NCBI GenBank assembly: GCA_022820825.1
Contig: JAJEEU010000076.1
Coordinates: 1-50,469, forward strand
Source: Vicinamibacteria bacterium
GTDB taxonomy: Bacteria; Acidobacteriota; Vicinamibacteria; Vicinamibacterales; UBA8438
DNA: 50,469 nt
Direction: 5' to 3'
In this document: positions 15,739-24,048 of the stretch, one piece after another
How positions within the stretch are numbered: position 1 is the stretch's first letter
Layout of the letters: the number at the start of each line of letters is the position of its first letter
The notes under the pieces: generated by a model
The model's database searches: none
Told to the model about the DNA's origin: nothing
The model's input: the letters and a program-made list of their open reading frames with translations, nothing else
Made by a program: the position numbers and the translations under genes

Positions 15739-16866
15739 ATGCGGCGTTTTCCTCGCTACATCCACGAGCTTCCGGAATGGCCCGCCTTTCGGTGGGATCA
15801 GGACCGGCTCGCCGGCACGCTGGCCGCCGTGCGTCATCGGCAGGGGCGGCTCGTGGGCCGCATGGAGGCGCTCGGCTTCCCGCTGCAGCAGGAGGCCACC
15901 CTGGCCGTGCTCACGGAAGAAGCCGTCAAGAGCAGCGCCATCGAAGGCGAGCAGCTCGAGGCGCAACAGGTCCGCTCCTCCCTCGCCCGACGCCTCGGCA
16001 TGGACGTGGGCGGCGTTGACGTAGTGGACCGCCGCGTGGATGGCGTCGCCGAAATGATGCTCGACGCAACCGGGAACTACGACCAGCCGCTGACACCGGA
16101 TCGGCTGTTCGGGTGGCATGCGGCGCTGTTTCCGGGTGGCCGCAGCGGCATGCGAAAGCTGCGTGTCGGCGCGTGGCGCGACGACAGCACGGGTCCCATG
16201 CAGGTCGTTTCGGGCCCGCTCGGACGCGAGCGTGTTCATGTCGAAGGCCCGCCCGCCGCGCGCCTCGATCGCGAGATGAATGCGTTCCTGCGCTGGTTCG
16301 ATGCCGGCACCGTTCCGCAGGTGCCGGACGACTTGCTGAGGGCCGGACTCGCGCATCTGTGGTTCGTCACGATCCATCCTTTCGACGACGGCAACGGCCG
16401 CATCGCGCGCGCCATCACGGATCTCGCCCTCGCGCGCTCCGAGCGCACCGCGCAGCGGTTCTACAGCATGTCGGCGCAGATCCGCCGGGAGCGGAACGAT
16501 TACTACGACATCCTCGAAAGCACGCAGAAGGGCACGCTGGACGTGACCGCCTGGATGGGTTGGTTCCTCGACTGTTTCGGCCGCACGATAGACGGTGCAC
16601 GGGAAACGGTCGCTGCCGTTCTTCGCAAGGCCCGCTTCTGGGAAACGCTGTCCGGAACCCCCGTCAACGAGCGCCAGCGGCTGATGCTGAACCGCCTTCT
16701 CGACGGATTCGAAGGCAAGCTCACGACATCGAAGTGGGCTGCTCTCGGGAAGTGCTCATCGGATACGGCGCTGCGCGACATCCACGGCCTGGTCGAGCGC
16801 GGCGTCCTGGTGCGCAACCCCGGGGCGGGCCGCAGCACCAGCTACTCGCTCGCAGACGTGCGGTAG
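15739..16866 (+). CDS. Fic-family AMP transferase with DUF4172-type N-terminus
   Basis: 375 residues. The N-terminus (YIHELPEWPAFRWD) is the DUF4172 segment common in Fic proteins. An inhibitory-helix motif S65-x3-E69-G70 (SSAIEGEQLE) makes this a class II, self-inhibited Fic protein. The active site H213 to R224, HPFDDGNGRIAR, is intact: catalytic His, Asp for magnesium and the arginine anchors. The C-terminal 70 residues (KLTTSKWAALGKCSSDTALRDI) form a winged helix. It is expected to transfer AMP to a protein hydroxyl; the target is unknown. It is divergent from the nucleotidyltransferase/rtcB remnant and probably part of the same accessory island. Confidence 0.93.
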   Translation: MRRFPRYIHELPEWPAFRWDQDRLAGTLAAVRHRQGRLVGRMEALGFPLQQEATLAVLTEEAVKSSAIEGEQLEAQQVRSSLARRLGMDVGGVDVVDRRVDGVAEMMLDATGNYDQPLTPDRLFGWHAALFPGGRSGMRKLRVGAWRDDSTGPMQVVSGPLGRERVHVEGPPAARLDREMNAFLRWFDAGTVPQVPDDLLRAGLAHLWFVTIHPFDDGNGRIARAITDLALARSERTAQRFYSMSAQIRRERNDYYDILESTQKGTLDVTAWMGWFLDCFGRTIDGARETVAAVLRKARFWETLSGTPVNERQRLMLNRLLDGFEGKLTTSKWAALGKCSSDTALRDIHGLVERGVLVRNPGAGRSTSYSLADVR

Positions 16867-16878
16867 CGCAGCGGATGC

Positions 16879-17562
16879 TCAGTCGAACAGGTAGCCCAGC
16901 ACGTCTTCCATCAGGCGGTTGATGGCCGCGTAGTGCTCCGCCGGGGCGGCCAGCAGCTCGCTCTCGGTCTGGACGTACGGCCCCTGCACCAGCTCGTCGC
17001 GGCAGTTCTCCACGAGCGCCGCTGCGCTGGCGGGCGTCGTCTCCAGGTGGAACTGCAGGGCGAGGGCGCGGCTGCCTACCTGGAACGCCTGGTTGTCGCA
17101 GCCCGCACTCGATGCCAGGCGCACGGCGCCGGGCGGCAGGTCGAACGTCTCGCCGTGCCAGTGGAACGCCAGGTGCTCTGCCGGGAACTCGAACGCGGGC
17201 GCCACGTCCGGGACCCCGCATATCGGGAACCAGCCGATTTCCTTGACGAGGCCCGGGTAGACACGGGCGCCGAGCGCGCTGGCGATGAGCTGGGCGCCGA
17301 GGCAGACGCCCAGCACCGGAATGCCGCGGTCGACGGCGTCGCGGACGAGCTGCTTCTCGGGCCGCAGCCAGGCGAGCTCGTCCTCGTCGTTCACGCTCAT
17401 CGGGCCGCCCATGGCGATGAGCCCGTCGACGTCCGCGGCGCGCGGCAACGGGTCGCCGTCGAAGAGCCGCGTGACGCCGACCTCGACGCGGCGGGCCGCC
17501 AGCCAGGCCGCCATGCTGCCGGGACCTTCGAACGGGACGTGCTGGAGCACCTGGACCTTCAT
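16879..17562 (-). CDS. Class I glutamine amidotransferase-like protein
   Basis: 227 residues from ATG at 17562, which fits the family N-terminus MKVQVLQHVPFEGPG. The triad is visible: the nucleophile Cys in GVCLGAQLIASALG, and His-Glu in LALQFHLETT. It has the oxyanion segment AMGGPMSVND and the FHWHGETFDLPPGA strand seen in stand-alone GATase1 proteins (GMP-synthase-like family). Substrates of these orphan proteins vary, including gamma-glutamyl compounds and glutathione derivatives; nothing nearby points to one. It is convergent with the Fic gene and divergent from P4, with 74 bases between the starts. Confidence 0.87.
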   Translation of the reverse strand: MKVQVLQHVPFEGPGSMAAWLAARRVEVGVTRLFDGDPLPRAADVDGLIAMGGPMSVNDEDELAWLRPEKQLVRDAVDRGIPVLGVCLGAQLIASALGARVYPGLVKEIGWFPICGVPDVAPAFEFPAEHLAFHWHGETFDLPPGAVRLASSAGCDNQAFQVGSRALALQFHLETTPASAAALVENCRDELVQGPYVQTESELLAAPAEHYAAINRLMEDVLGYLFD

Positions 17563-17636
17563 ACTTGCTGCCTTTCGGCCGCCGGGCCAATGTAGAATCG
17601 GCTGTCTGCATGCCGTTCCGCATGAGGAGGACAGAG

Positions 17637-18641
17637 ATGACCCAGCGACGTCACGCATCGACGGCGATTCTGGCGGCCCTTGCCGTCGCCTGGCTGTTGC
17701 CCGCGCCGGCCGCGGCCCAGGACTGGAGCGCGCCGCGCACGCCGTGGGGCGAGCCGGACCTGCAGGGCGTCTGGGACTTCCGCACCGTCACGCCGATGGA
17801 GCGGCCCGACGAGTTCGAGGGCCAGGAGTTCCTCACGGAGGAAGAAGCCGCATCCCTGGAGCAGCAGGCGGTCGAGAACCAGGTCGACCGGCCGCCCCGG
17901 GAGGGCGATCCCGGCACCTACAACCAGTTCTGGATGGACTTCGGCACCAACATCATCGGCACGCGGCGCACGTCGCTCATCGTCGATCCGCCCGACGGGA
18001 AGATCCCCGACCTGGCGCCGCCGGCGAAGCGGCGGCAGGAGGAGCTGGCGGCGGCCCGCGAGGGCGTCGGCGACGACGTGCCGCGGCCGGGCCACTGGGT
18101 CGAGGACGTGCCGGTGAGCGTGCGCTGCATCGTCGGCTTCAACTCCGGCCCGCCGATGTATCCGGCCGCCTACAACAACAACGTGCAGATCTTCCAGGCG
18201 CCGGGCTACGTCGCCCTCTACAACGAGATGGGGCCGGCCAGCCGCATCGTCCCGCTCGACGGGCGTGACCACCTGCCGCAGCACCTGCGCCAGTGGCTGG
18301 GCGACTCGCGCGGCCGCTGGGAAGGGGACACGCTCGTTGTCGAGACGAAGAACTTCCTGCGCGAGACCGCGTTCGGCCGCTATGCCGGGGCCGTGGTCCG
18401 GCTCGGCGGCTCGGGTCCGAACATCCACCTGGTCGAGCGGTTCACACGGGTGGCCGACGGCACGCTGCTGTACGAAGCGACCGTGGAAGACGACACGACG
18501 TGGGTGCGGCCGTGGACCTACGCCGTCCCGATGCGCTTGAGCGACCAGCCGGTGTACGAGTACGCCTGCCACGAGGGAAACTACGGCCTCGAGAACATCC
18601 TGGCCGGCGCGCTGATCGCCGCGGAGGAAGCGGGCAGGTAG
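17637..18641 (+). CDS. Secreted WEGDTLVV-family protein P4 (function unknown)
   Basis: 334 residues. ATG at 17637 follows GAGGAGG by six bases. The signal peptide ends at PAAAQ. It is a WDFR-subgroup member: GEPDLQGVWDFRTVTPMERP, FLTEEEAASLEQQ, RRTSLIVDPPDGK, VRCIVGFNSGPPM (first Cys), YNNNVQIFQAPG, VPLDGRDH, RWEGDTLVVETKNF, IHLVERFTRV and YEYACHEGNYGLENI (second Cys). It differs from P1 and P2 by an insert of about ten residues before the LHLVERF strand (RYAGAVVRLGGSG). A TGTAGAAT -10-like box lies near 17591. It converges on P5, with only 19 bases between the stops. Confidence 0.88.
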   Translation: MTQRRHASTAILAALAVAWLLPAPAAAQDWSAPRTPWGEPDLQGVWDFRTVTPMERPDEFEGQEFLTEEEAASLEQQAVENQVDRPPREGDPGTYNQFWMDFGTNIIGTRRTSLIVDPPDGKIPDLAPPAKRRQEELAAAREGVGDDVPRPGHWVEDVPVSVRCIVGFNSGPPMYPAAYNNNVQIFQAPGYVALYNEMGPASRIVPLDGRDHLPQHLRQWLGDSRGRWEGDTLVVETKNFLRETAFGRYAGAVVRLGGSGPNIHLVERFTRVADGTLLYEATVEDDTTWVRPWTYAVPMRLSDQPVYEYACHEGNYGLENILAGALIAAEEAGR

Positions 18642-18660
18642 GCCGCGGCAGCTCCTCCCG

Positions 18661-19857
18661 TCACCGCAGCGGATCGCGCTCGTCGGCGCTGAGCCCGGCG
18701 CCGCAGCCCGCGCTGCAGATGGCCGCCGGATGCGGTCCCGTTCCCGCGGCGTACGCGCGTTCGTCGGCGCGCGCCCCCGCCAGCAGCGCCGGCAGGCCGT
18801 AGTTGCCTTCGTGGCAGCGCGGCTCCTTGTAGATGCGGTTCGCCGCGTCGTCCTGCCGGGCCAGCTCCAGCACCGCGGTCCAGGGCCGGGTCCACGTGGT
18901 CGGGTCTTCGACCGTCACGCGGTACTCGAGCGTCTCGGAATCCAGCCGCGTCCAGCGCTCGACCAGGTGCAGGTTCTCGCGCGAGCCGTAGAAGTCGTTC
19001 TTCGGCGAGAAGTTCCGCACGTCGACCACCAGGGTCTCGCCTTCCCAACGGGCGCGCGAGTCGCCCCGCCACTGGCGCACGTCGGACCGCAGGTGCGGTC
19101 GGTCGGTCACCGGAATCTGGCGCTGCCACCCCTGGCCCTGGCCCGTGTCGTAGAAGACCGAGACGGCGGCCGGCGACTGGATGATCTGCAGGACGAAGCC
19201 CGCGGCGCCGCCGAAATCGGGCAGGCGGCCCAGCATGCAGCGCTCGCCCAGGGTGCGGTCTTCCGGGTTGTCCGCGCGGTTCATCGCGCCGGTGAAGTAG
19301 ATGGGCGGCGCTTCGTCGCGCCGCGGCGACGGCGGTCCGTACTCCCCGCCCGCGCACCCGGACAGGCCGTCCTTGCAGGTGTCGGTGGCCTGCAGCAGCG
19401 CCAGTTGATACTCGCGGATCATGCGCCGCCGTTCCTGCGCCTCCTCGGTGTAGGGCGGCATCCGTCCGTCCGGGGGATCCACGATCAGCGACGTGCGCCG
19501 GCCGGTTTCCTTGTGCACGAGGAACACCGCCCGGTTGTAGGCGCCGCCGGTGCTGAGCGGGTTGCCCACCTCCGGCCGCGCGTCGCGCTCCAGGATGGCC
19601 GTGCGCTGCTCGTCGAGCGCCGCGCGTTCCTCGTCGCTGAAGAACTCCTGGTCGGCGAACCGTGCCGGTCGCTGCAGCGGCGTGTCGTAGCGCGTGGTCC
19701 ACAGCCCCTGCAGGTTCGGCTCGCCCCAGGCGGTCGGCTCCGCCGGGGCCGCCGGGGCCCCGGCGTCCTGGCCGGCCGCGGGCGTCAGGTTCAGCAGCAG
19801 CACGACGGCGGCCAGCACCGCCGCCGCGGCGATCAGCTCCGCCAGCCGGCGTCTCAC
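18661..19857 (-). CDS. Secreted WEGDTLVV-family protein P5, long divergent form
   Basis: 398 residues, the longest copy. The GTG at 19857 overlaps the DUF6152 stop by four bases (GTGA), which fixes the start and implies translational coupling. Its signal-anchor is AELIAAAAVLAAVVLLLNL. Landmarks: GEPNLQGLWTTRYDTPLQRP, RRTSLIVDPPDGR, ERCMLGRLPDF (first conserved Cys), VTDRPH, RWEGETLVVDVRNFSPKN, LHLVERWTRLD and the PRCHEGNYGLPALL segment (second Cys). An extra loop of about 40 residues before the first Cys carries its own cysteine pair (TCKDGLSGC), and the C-terminal tail adds two more (ICSAGCGAG), so more disulfides are likely. It is the last gene of a run with UbiD, P6 and DUF6152. Confidence 0.85.
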   Translation of the reverse strand: MRRRLAELIAAAAVLAAVVLLLNLTPAAGQDAGAPAAPAEPTAWGEPNLQGLWTTRYDTPLQRPARFADQEFFSDEERAALDEQRTAILERDARPEVGNPLSTGGAYNRAVFLVHKETGRRTSLIVDPPDGRMPPYTEEAQERRRMIREYQLALLQATDTCKDGLSGCAGGEYGPPSPRRDEAPPIYFTGAMNRADNPEDRTLGERCMLGRLPDFGGAAGFVLQIIQSPAAVSVFYDTGQGQGWQRQIPVTDRPHLRSDVRQWRGDSRARWEGETLVVDVRNFSPKNDFYGSRENLHLVERWTRLDSETLEYRVTVEDPTTWTRPWTAVLELARQDDAANRIYKEPRCHEGNYGLPALLAGARADERAYAAGTGPHPAAICSAGCGAGLSADERDPLR

Positions 19858-20300
19858 CGCGCACCCCGCGGCGCGTTGTTCTCCGGCCGTAGCTCGTACG
19901 GCGCGCCCGTGCCGGAGGAGCCCAGGAACAGCTTGGTGCCGTCGGGGAACGTGATGTCGCGCCCGTTGGCCCGGTTCGAGCCGTCCTTGGCCTGGTAGCC
20001 GTCGACGTGGATACGGGTGCCCGGCAGCAGCGACTGCCGCGTGAAGCCGCGCCGGAACAGCACGTTCGGGGTGCCGCCCTCGAACGCCCAGTTCTCGGTT
20101 CCGCCGTCCGGCAGATCGACGTCCAGGTGGATCCAGACGTGTGGATTCAGCCACTCCACCATGGTGACCACGCCCTCGAAGTTCACCGGCTTGTTGGCGT
20201 CGAACTCGGCCGCGAACGCGTGGTGCGCCGCGGCGGGCGCCGCGGCCCCCGCCAGCAGCAGAGCCGCTCCGAGCATCCCGACGATCAGCTTGCTTCGCAT
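19854..20300 (-). CDS. DUF6152 family exported protein
   Basis: 148 residues with a Sec signal peptide (KLIVGMLGAALLLAGAAAPA) followed by the DUF6152 signature: AHHAFAAEFDANKPVNFEGV, the strand VTMVEWLNPHVWIHLDV and LLPGTRIHVDGYQAKDGS. The fold is probably a small OB-like barrel; the double His after the signal is invariant in the family and could bind metal (inference). It sits between P6 (15-base gap) and P5 (four-base overlap), so the three proteins are almost certainly made together. Confidence 0.9.
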   Translation of the reverse strand: MRSKLIVGMLGAALLLAGAAAPAAAHHAFAAEFDANKPVNFEGVVTMVEWLNPHVWIHLDVDLPDGGTENWAFEGGTPNVLFRRGFTRQSLLPGTRIHVDGYQAKDGSNRANGRDITFPDGTKLFLGSSGTGAPYELRPENNAPRGAR

Positions 20301-20315
20301 GGTGTCATCCTCCCG

Positions 20316-21287
20316 CTACTTCCGGTACCAGTCGTAGAACGCGTCGCCGGGCGGCACCTTCCGCGTGATGTCCACGATGATGGTCTCGCCCTCCCAGCGG
20401 CTAACCAGCGGCTCCTTGCGGACGTGCCCGTACAGGAACTCCTCGACGAACTCGATGCACTGGTACTCCAGGAGCTGCATGTCCGGCTCGAGGCGGCGGT
20501 ACAGCGGCATCGAGATCCGCCACGGCTCCGTGAACACGTCCGGATCTTCGATCGTCACGTCGTACTGGATGGCGTCGGCCGAGATGGGCGTGAACCGCTC
20601 CTCCAGGCGCAACGCCTCGCCGTGGAAGTTGCCGGCGCGGTCGAACCAGTTCTTGCCGTTGAAGTTGTCAACCTCGACCACCAGCGTGTCGCCTTCCCAG
20701 CGCCCGACGGAATGGCCCATGTAGGTGAAGTCGGGCGGCGGCTCGACCTCGTCGAGATGAATGGTGCGCGCCGAGGCGGAGAATGCGAACGCCATCTGGA
20801 TCTTGTTCGTGCTCTGGAAGATCTGGAACGGTGACGTCATGTACATGGCGAGCGGGATGCCCGGAAGGTAGCACTGCAGCTCGGGGTCGCGGTCGATCCA
20901 GTTGGCCCCGTTCTCGGCCTTCATGGCGGCCGCCTCCGCCGTGTACGGGATGCTGCCGTCCCCCTGCACGACGCCCAGCGAGCCCGGCACGCCGCCCGCG
21001 GCGCCCAGCGCCAGCACGGGCGCCGCCGGTACCTCGGCGTACTCGTATGGATATACGCCCGGCTGCGTGACCATGCCGGGCCGCGCGGCGTGCGCCTCCA
21101 GGTCCCAGTGGGCCTCGTTGAGCGCCTGCCAGATGCCGCTGAAGTCCGGCTTGCCGTCCACGGTGCGGACCGCGTCGACCGTTGGCTCGGCTTCCGGCGT
21201 GCGGGTGACCGATGCGGTGACGAACGCGCTCACGAGCGCAGCCGCCGCCGCGACGACCAGGGTCGGTGTGCTCAACCAGCTTCGCAT
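20316..21287 (-). CDS. Secreted WEGDTLVV-family protein P6, most divergent member
   Basis: 323 residues from ATG at 21287. The N-terminus is a membrane signal (TLVVAAAAALVSAFVTASVT). The entry motif is reduced to GKPDFSGIWQALN, without the TPxERP segment, and the first third is rearranged. It still keeps the Cys in LQCYLPGIP, a FQIFQSTNK strand, GRWEGDTLVVEVDNF, LRLEERFTP, a DVFTEPWRISMP segment and a Cys in LLEYQCIEF. The core motif recurs once more near the C-terminus as SRWEGETIIVDITRK, which I do not see in P1-P5, P7 or P8. It precedes DUF6152 and P5 with a 15-base gap. UbiD ends 80 bases upstream. Confidence 0.85.
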   Translation of the reverse strand: MRSWLSTPTLVVAAAAALVSAFVTASVTRTPEAEPTVDAVRTVDGKPDFSGIWQALNEAHWDLEAHAARPGMVTQPGVYPYEYAEVPAAPVLALGAAGGVPGSLGVVQGDGSIPYTAEAAAMKAENGANWIDRDPELQCYLPGIPLAMYMTSPFQIFQSTNKIQMAFAFSASARTIHLDEVEPPPDFTYMGHSVGRWEGDTLVVEVDNFNGKNWFDRAGNFHGEALRLEERFTPISADAIQYDVTIEDPDVFTEPWRISMPLYRRLEPDMQLLEYQCIEFVEEFLYGHVRKEPLVSRWEGETIIVDITRKVPPGDAFYDWYRK

Positions 21288-21367
21288 GGGCGTCTCTCTC
21301 CTGTTGCGGCTGCCTCGCACATCTTATTTCAGTTGGGGCTGCGCCCCAAACGCCCCGGCGGCAAGCG

Positions 21368-23185
21368 CTATGCCGGATCGAGATGCGCCGACTCGCTGTC
21401 GCCCATCTCGACGCCGCCGTCCGGAAAGTACTCCTTCCAGCGCTCCGTGACGCGCGCCGCGACGTCGTCGCGGCACGACAGCTCCTCCGGAAAGCCGGGC
21501 CGCAGCCGCGCGTCGATGACGACGGGCGGCGCGTGCACGACGTGGTTGCGGACGACGCGCGGGGCGGCCGAGTGGATGTCGGCGGCGGGCTCGAAGCGCG
21601 TGAAGGTCGTCCAGAGGAAGTTCGCCGCGCTCCTGGCCGCGCGCGCCGGCTGGTCGCTCAGCACGATCAGCGGCCAGTCGGCGAACGCGGGATGCGCCGC
21701 GATGCGCGCCGGCGCGTCCGGATCCTCGCCGGCCGGCCGGACGCCCACCACCAGGCAGCCGCCGCAGAAGACGTGCACCTCGCCGACGCCGGCGGGCAGC
21801 TCCGCCGCGGAGAACGCGCGCGGGAGCTCGCGCACCGGCGCGCCGAGCCCCAGCCATACCCCCTTCGATCCCTTGTTGACCTCGGCGCCCGTGTAGTCGA
21901 GCGTATCCATCGACAGGTTGGCGAAGACGAACAGGTCCGTCTCCGGATGCGTCCGCGCCAGCACGTGCTCCAGCGTCGCCGGGAAGTCCTTCAGGTCCAG
22001 CGGCTGGTCGGTCACCATGAGGAACTTGGTCAGCGAGAGCTGGCCCTCGCCGAGGATCCGGAACGCGCTGGCCATCGCCTCGCGCGCGTAGCGCTCCTTG
22101 ACCACCGCCGCCGAGAGCGAGTGGTAGCCGGTGTCGCCGTACGACCAGAGCTGCCCCACGCCCGGCATCACCAGCGGAAACAGCGGCGACAGCAGCTCCT
22201 GCAGCAGGTCGCCGATGTACACGTCCTCCTGCCGCGGCTTGCCGACCACCGTGGCCGGATAGATGGCGTCGCGCCGGCGGGCCACCGTCCCGACGCGGAA
22301 CACCGGGTAGTCGTGCCGCAGCGAGTAGTAGCCGTAGTGGTCTCCGAAGGGTCCCTCGGGCCGGCGTTCGTACGGCAGCACCTCCCCGATCAGCGCGAAC
22401 TCCGCGTTTGCGATCAGCGGGTGCGGCCACCCGCCCTCGACCGCGGGCAGCCGGTCGCCGGCAATCAATGAAGCCAGCGCCAGTTCCGGGATGTTCTCCG
22501 GCAGCGGCGCGATGGCCGAGAGCATCAGCGCCGGGGGACCGCCCAGGAAGGCGGTGACCGGGAGCGGCCGGCCCAGGCTCTCCGCCGCGGCGTAGTGGAA
22601 GCCCCCGCCCTTGCCGATCTGCCAGTGCATGCCGGTGGTCTTCCCGTCGTACACCTGCAGCCGGTACATCCCGAGGTTGTGGCCGCGCCGGGCCGGATGC
22701 TCGGTGTACACGAGCGGCAGCGTGATGAACGGCCCGCCGTCCTCCGGCCACGTCGTGAGCGCCGGCAGGCTGTCGAGGCGCGCGTCGCCGGTGACCACCT
22801 CCGTCACCGGCCCGCGCCGGCCGCGCTTCATCCCGATCCTCAGCGCCTCCCGGGCCACGTCGCGCGCACCCCACACGGCGGCGGGAGTCGGCGGCAGCAG
22901 CGTCTCGGCCAGCTCGACCAGGCGCCGGATCAGCCGGAACGGCCGCTCCCCGAACGCCAGCTCCGCCCGCCGCGCGGTGCCGAACAGGTTCGTGACCAGC
23001 GGAAACTCCGACCCCTTCACGCCGGTGAAGAGCAGCGCCGGCCCGCCGGCGGCAATCACCCGGCGGTGGATCTCGGCCGCTTCCAGGTACGGATCGACGG
23101 GCGCCCGAACCTCGACCAGGTCGCGGTCACGCCGGAGCTGGTCGAGAAAGGTTCGCAGGTCGGGAAACGGCCCGGCGGACGACAT
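21368..23185 (-). CDS. UbiD-family decarboxylase
   Basis: 605 residues. ATG at 23185 lies seven bases after the anti-sigma stop. UbiD-family features: GPALLFTGVKGSEFPLVTNL, HNLGMYRLQVYDGKTTGMHW (the prenylated-FMN arginine region), the EGPFGDHYGYYS glutamate region, and late VMVTDQPLDLKDF and TDLFVFANLSMDTLDYTG. Enzymes of this family reversibly decarboxylate aromatic or alpha,beta-unsaturated acids with prenylated FMN made by a UbiX partner; no ubiX is in this window. The chain is longer than E. coli UbiD (about 500 residues), with an extended C-terminus. Its place downstream of sigma/anti-sigma genes and upstream of P6-DUF6152-P5 is unusual. Confidence 0.9.
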   Translation of the reverse strand: MSSAGPFPDLRTFLDQLRRDRDLVEVRAPVDPYLEAAEIHRRVIAAGGPALLFTGVKGSEFPLVTNLFGTARRAELAFGERPFRLIRRLVELAETLLPPTPAAVWGARDVAREALRIGMKRGRRGPVTEVVTGDARLDSLPALTTWPEDGGPFITLPLVYTEHPARRGHNLGMYRLQVYDGKTTGMHWQIGKGGGFHYAAAESLGRPLPVTAFLGGPPALMLSAIAPLPENIPELALASLIAGDRLPAVEGGWPHPLIANAEFALIGEVLPYERRPEGPFGDHYGYYSLRHDYPVFRVGTVARRRDAIYPATVVGKPRQEDVYIGDLLQELLSPLFPLVMPGVGQLWSYGDTGYHSLSAAVVKERYAREAMASAFRILGEGQLSLTKFLMVTDQPLDLKDFPATLEHVLARTHPETDLFVFANLSMDTLDYTGAEVNKGSKGVWLGLGAPVRELPRAFSAAELPAGVGEVHVFCGGCLVVGVRPAGEDPDAPARIAAHPAFADWPLIVLSDQPARAARSAANFLWTTFTRFEPAADIHSAAPRVVRNHVVHAPPVVIDARLRPGFPEELSCRDDVAARVTERWKEYFPDGGVEMGDSESAHLDPA

Positions 23186-23192
23186 GTGGGAT

Positions 23193-24044
23193 CTAGCCGT
23201 TCTGGTCGCCGTGCCGGGGCGTGCTGCTCCGCGGCCGGTCCGTGGCGAAATAGCGCCGGTACGCGGCAATCCAGTCGGTGGCGATCTCGCGCTGGGCGGT
23301 CGTGATGTCCATCGTCCCGTCGCAGACGAGGCGTTGGAAGAGTTGCTCCAGCTCGTCCTTGACGTAGGCGTTCCAGCGCGTCGATCCGTACGGCTGCGGC
23401 CACAGGTTGCGCGCGTCCGCGGTGCCGCCGAGCTCGGGCGTGACGAGGAAGTCGAGCTCGTACTCCTCCGCGCGCCCGTAGTCGGCGCCGTAGTCCGCGA
23501 AGACCTGCCTGGCGACCGACGCGGCAACCCGCGGGCGCGACTCGGATCCGCTACGGCCGCAGACTTCCTCGACCGAAACGCGGCGCACGGCCCCCGGCGT
23601 CAGATCCGGGCGCGGCAGCGCCGGTTCCGGCAGGGTCGGGCTCGCCGCGAAGCGCGCGACGTCGCCGCGCCGATCCACCTGCTGCACGGCCAGCACCGCC
23701 AGCAGCGCGGCGGCTGCCAGCCCGGCGGCCGCCAGCGGCGCACGGCGCGATCCCCGCAGCGGCCACGCGAGCCAGCTCTCGAGCGCGCCAGGCGTATCCG
23801 CTTCCTGCCTCAGCCGCGCGAGAAGCCTGACACGTGACGCCTGCGCATCCCGGTCCGGCAGGTTTGCGGCGCGCTGCGCGCCGGCCATCTCGGCCAGCGC
23901 GCCGAGCAGCACTCGCCTGCGATCGGCGCAGGCCCGGCACTCCTGCAGGTGCCGGCGCGCGCGCGTCAGCCGGCCGCCGGTGAGCTCTCCTTCTTCAGAC
24001 AGGAGCAGGTCCGCATCCGACAGGTGCGATTGCCACCAGCGCAT
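23193..24044 (-). CDS. Membrane anti-sigma factor fused to an HNH-like extracytoplasmic domain
   Basis: 283 residues. The N-terminus holds a zinc-binding anti-sigma motif H32-x3-C36-x2-C39 (HLQECRAC). One transmembrane helix follows at about 102-122 (APLAAAGLAAAALLAVLAV). The outer domain (about 155-275) contains YELDFLVTPELGG, NLWPQPYGS, WNAYVKDELEQLF and TTAQREIATDWIAAYRRYF. This pattern resembles the HNH-derived proteins with a DHLxPLELGG and NLWP layout, with the catalytic His replaced by Phe, so it is probably a binding rather than a cutting domain (inference). It lies four bases after the sigma factor stop. It should hold the sigma factor at the membrane until an outside signal is sensed. 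Confidence 0.75.
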   Translation of the reverse strand: MRWWQSHLSDADLLLSEEGELTGGRLTRARRHLQECRACADRRRVLLGALAEMAGAQRAANLPDRDAQASRVRLLARLRQEADTPGALESWLAWPLRGSRRAPLAAAGLAAAALLAVLAVQQVDRRGDVARFAASPTLPEPALPRPDLTPGAVRRVSVEEVCGRSGSESRPRVAASVARQVFADYGADYGRAEEYELDFLVTPELGGTADARNLWPQPYGSTRWNAYVKDELEQLFQRLVCDGTMDITTAQREIATDWIAAYRRYFATDRPRSSTPRHGDQNG

Positions 24045-24048
24045 CTCG

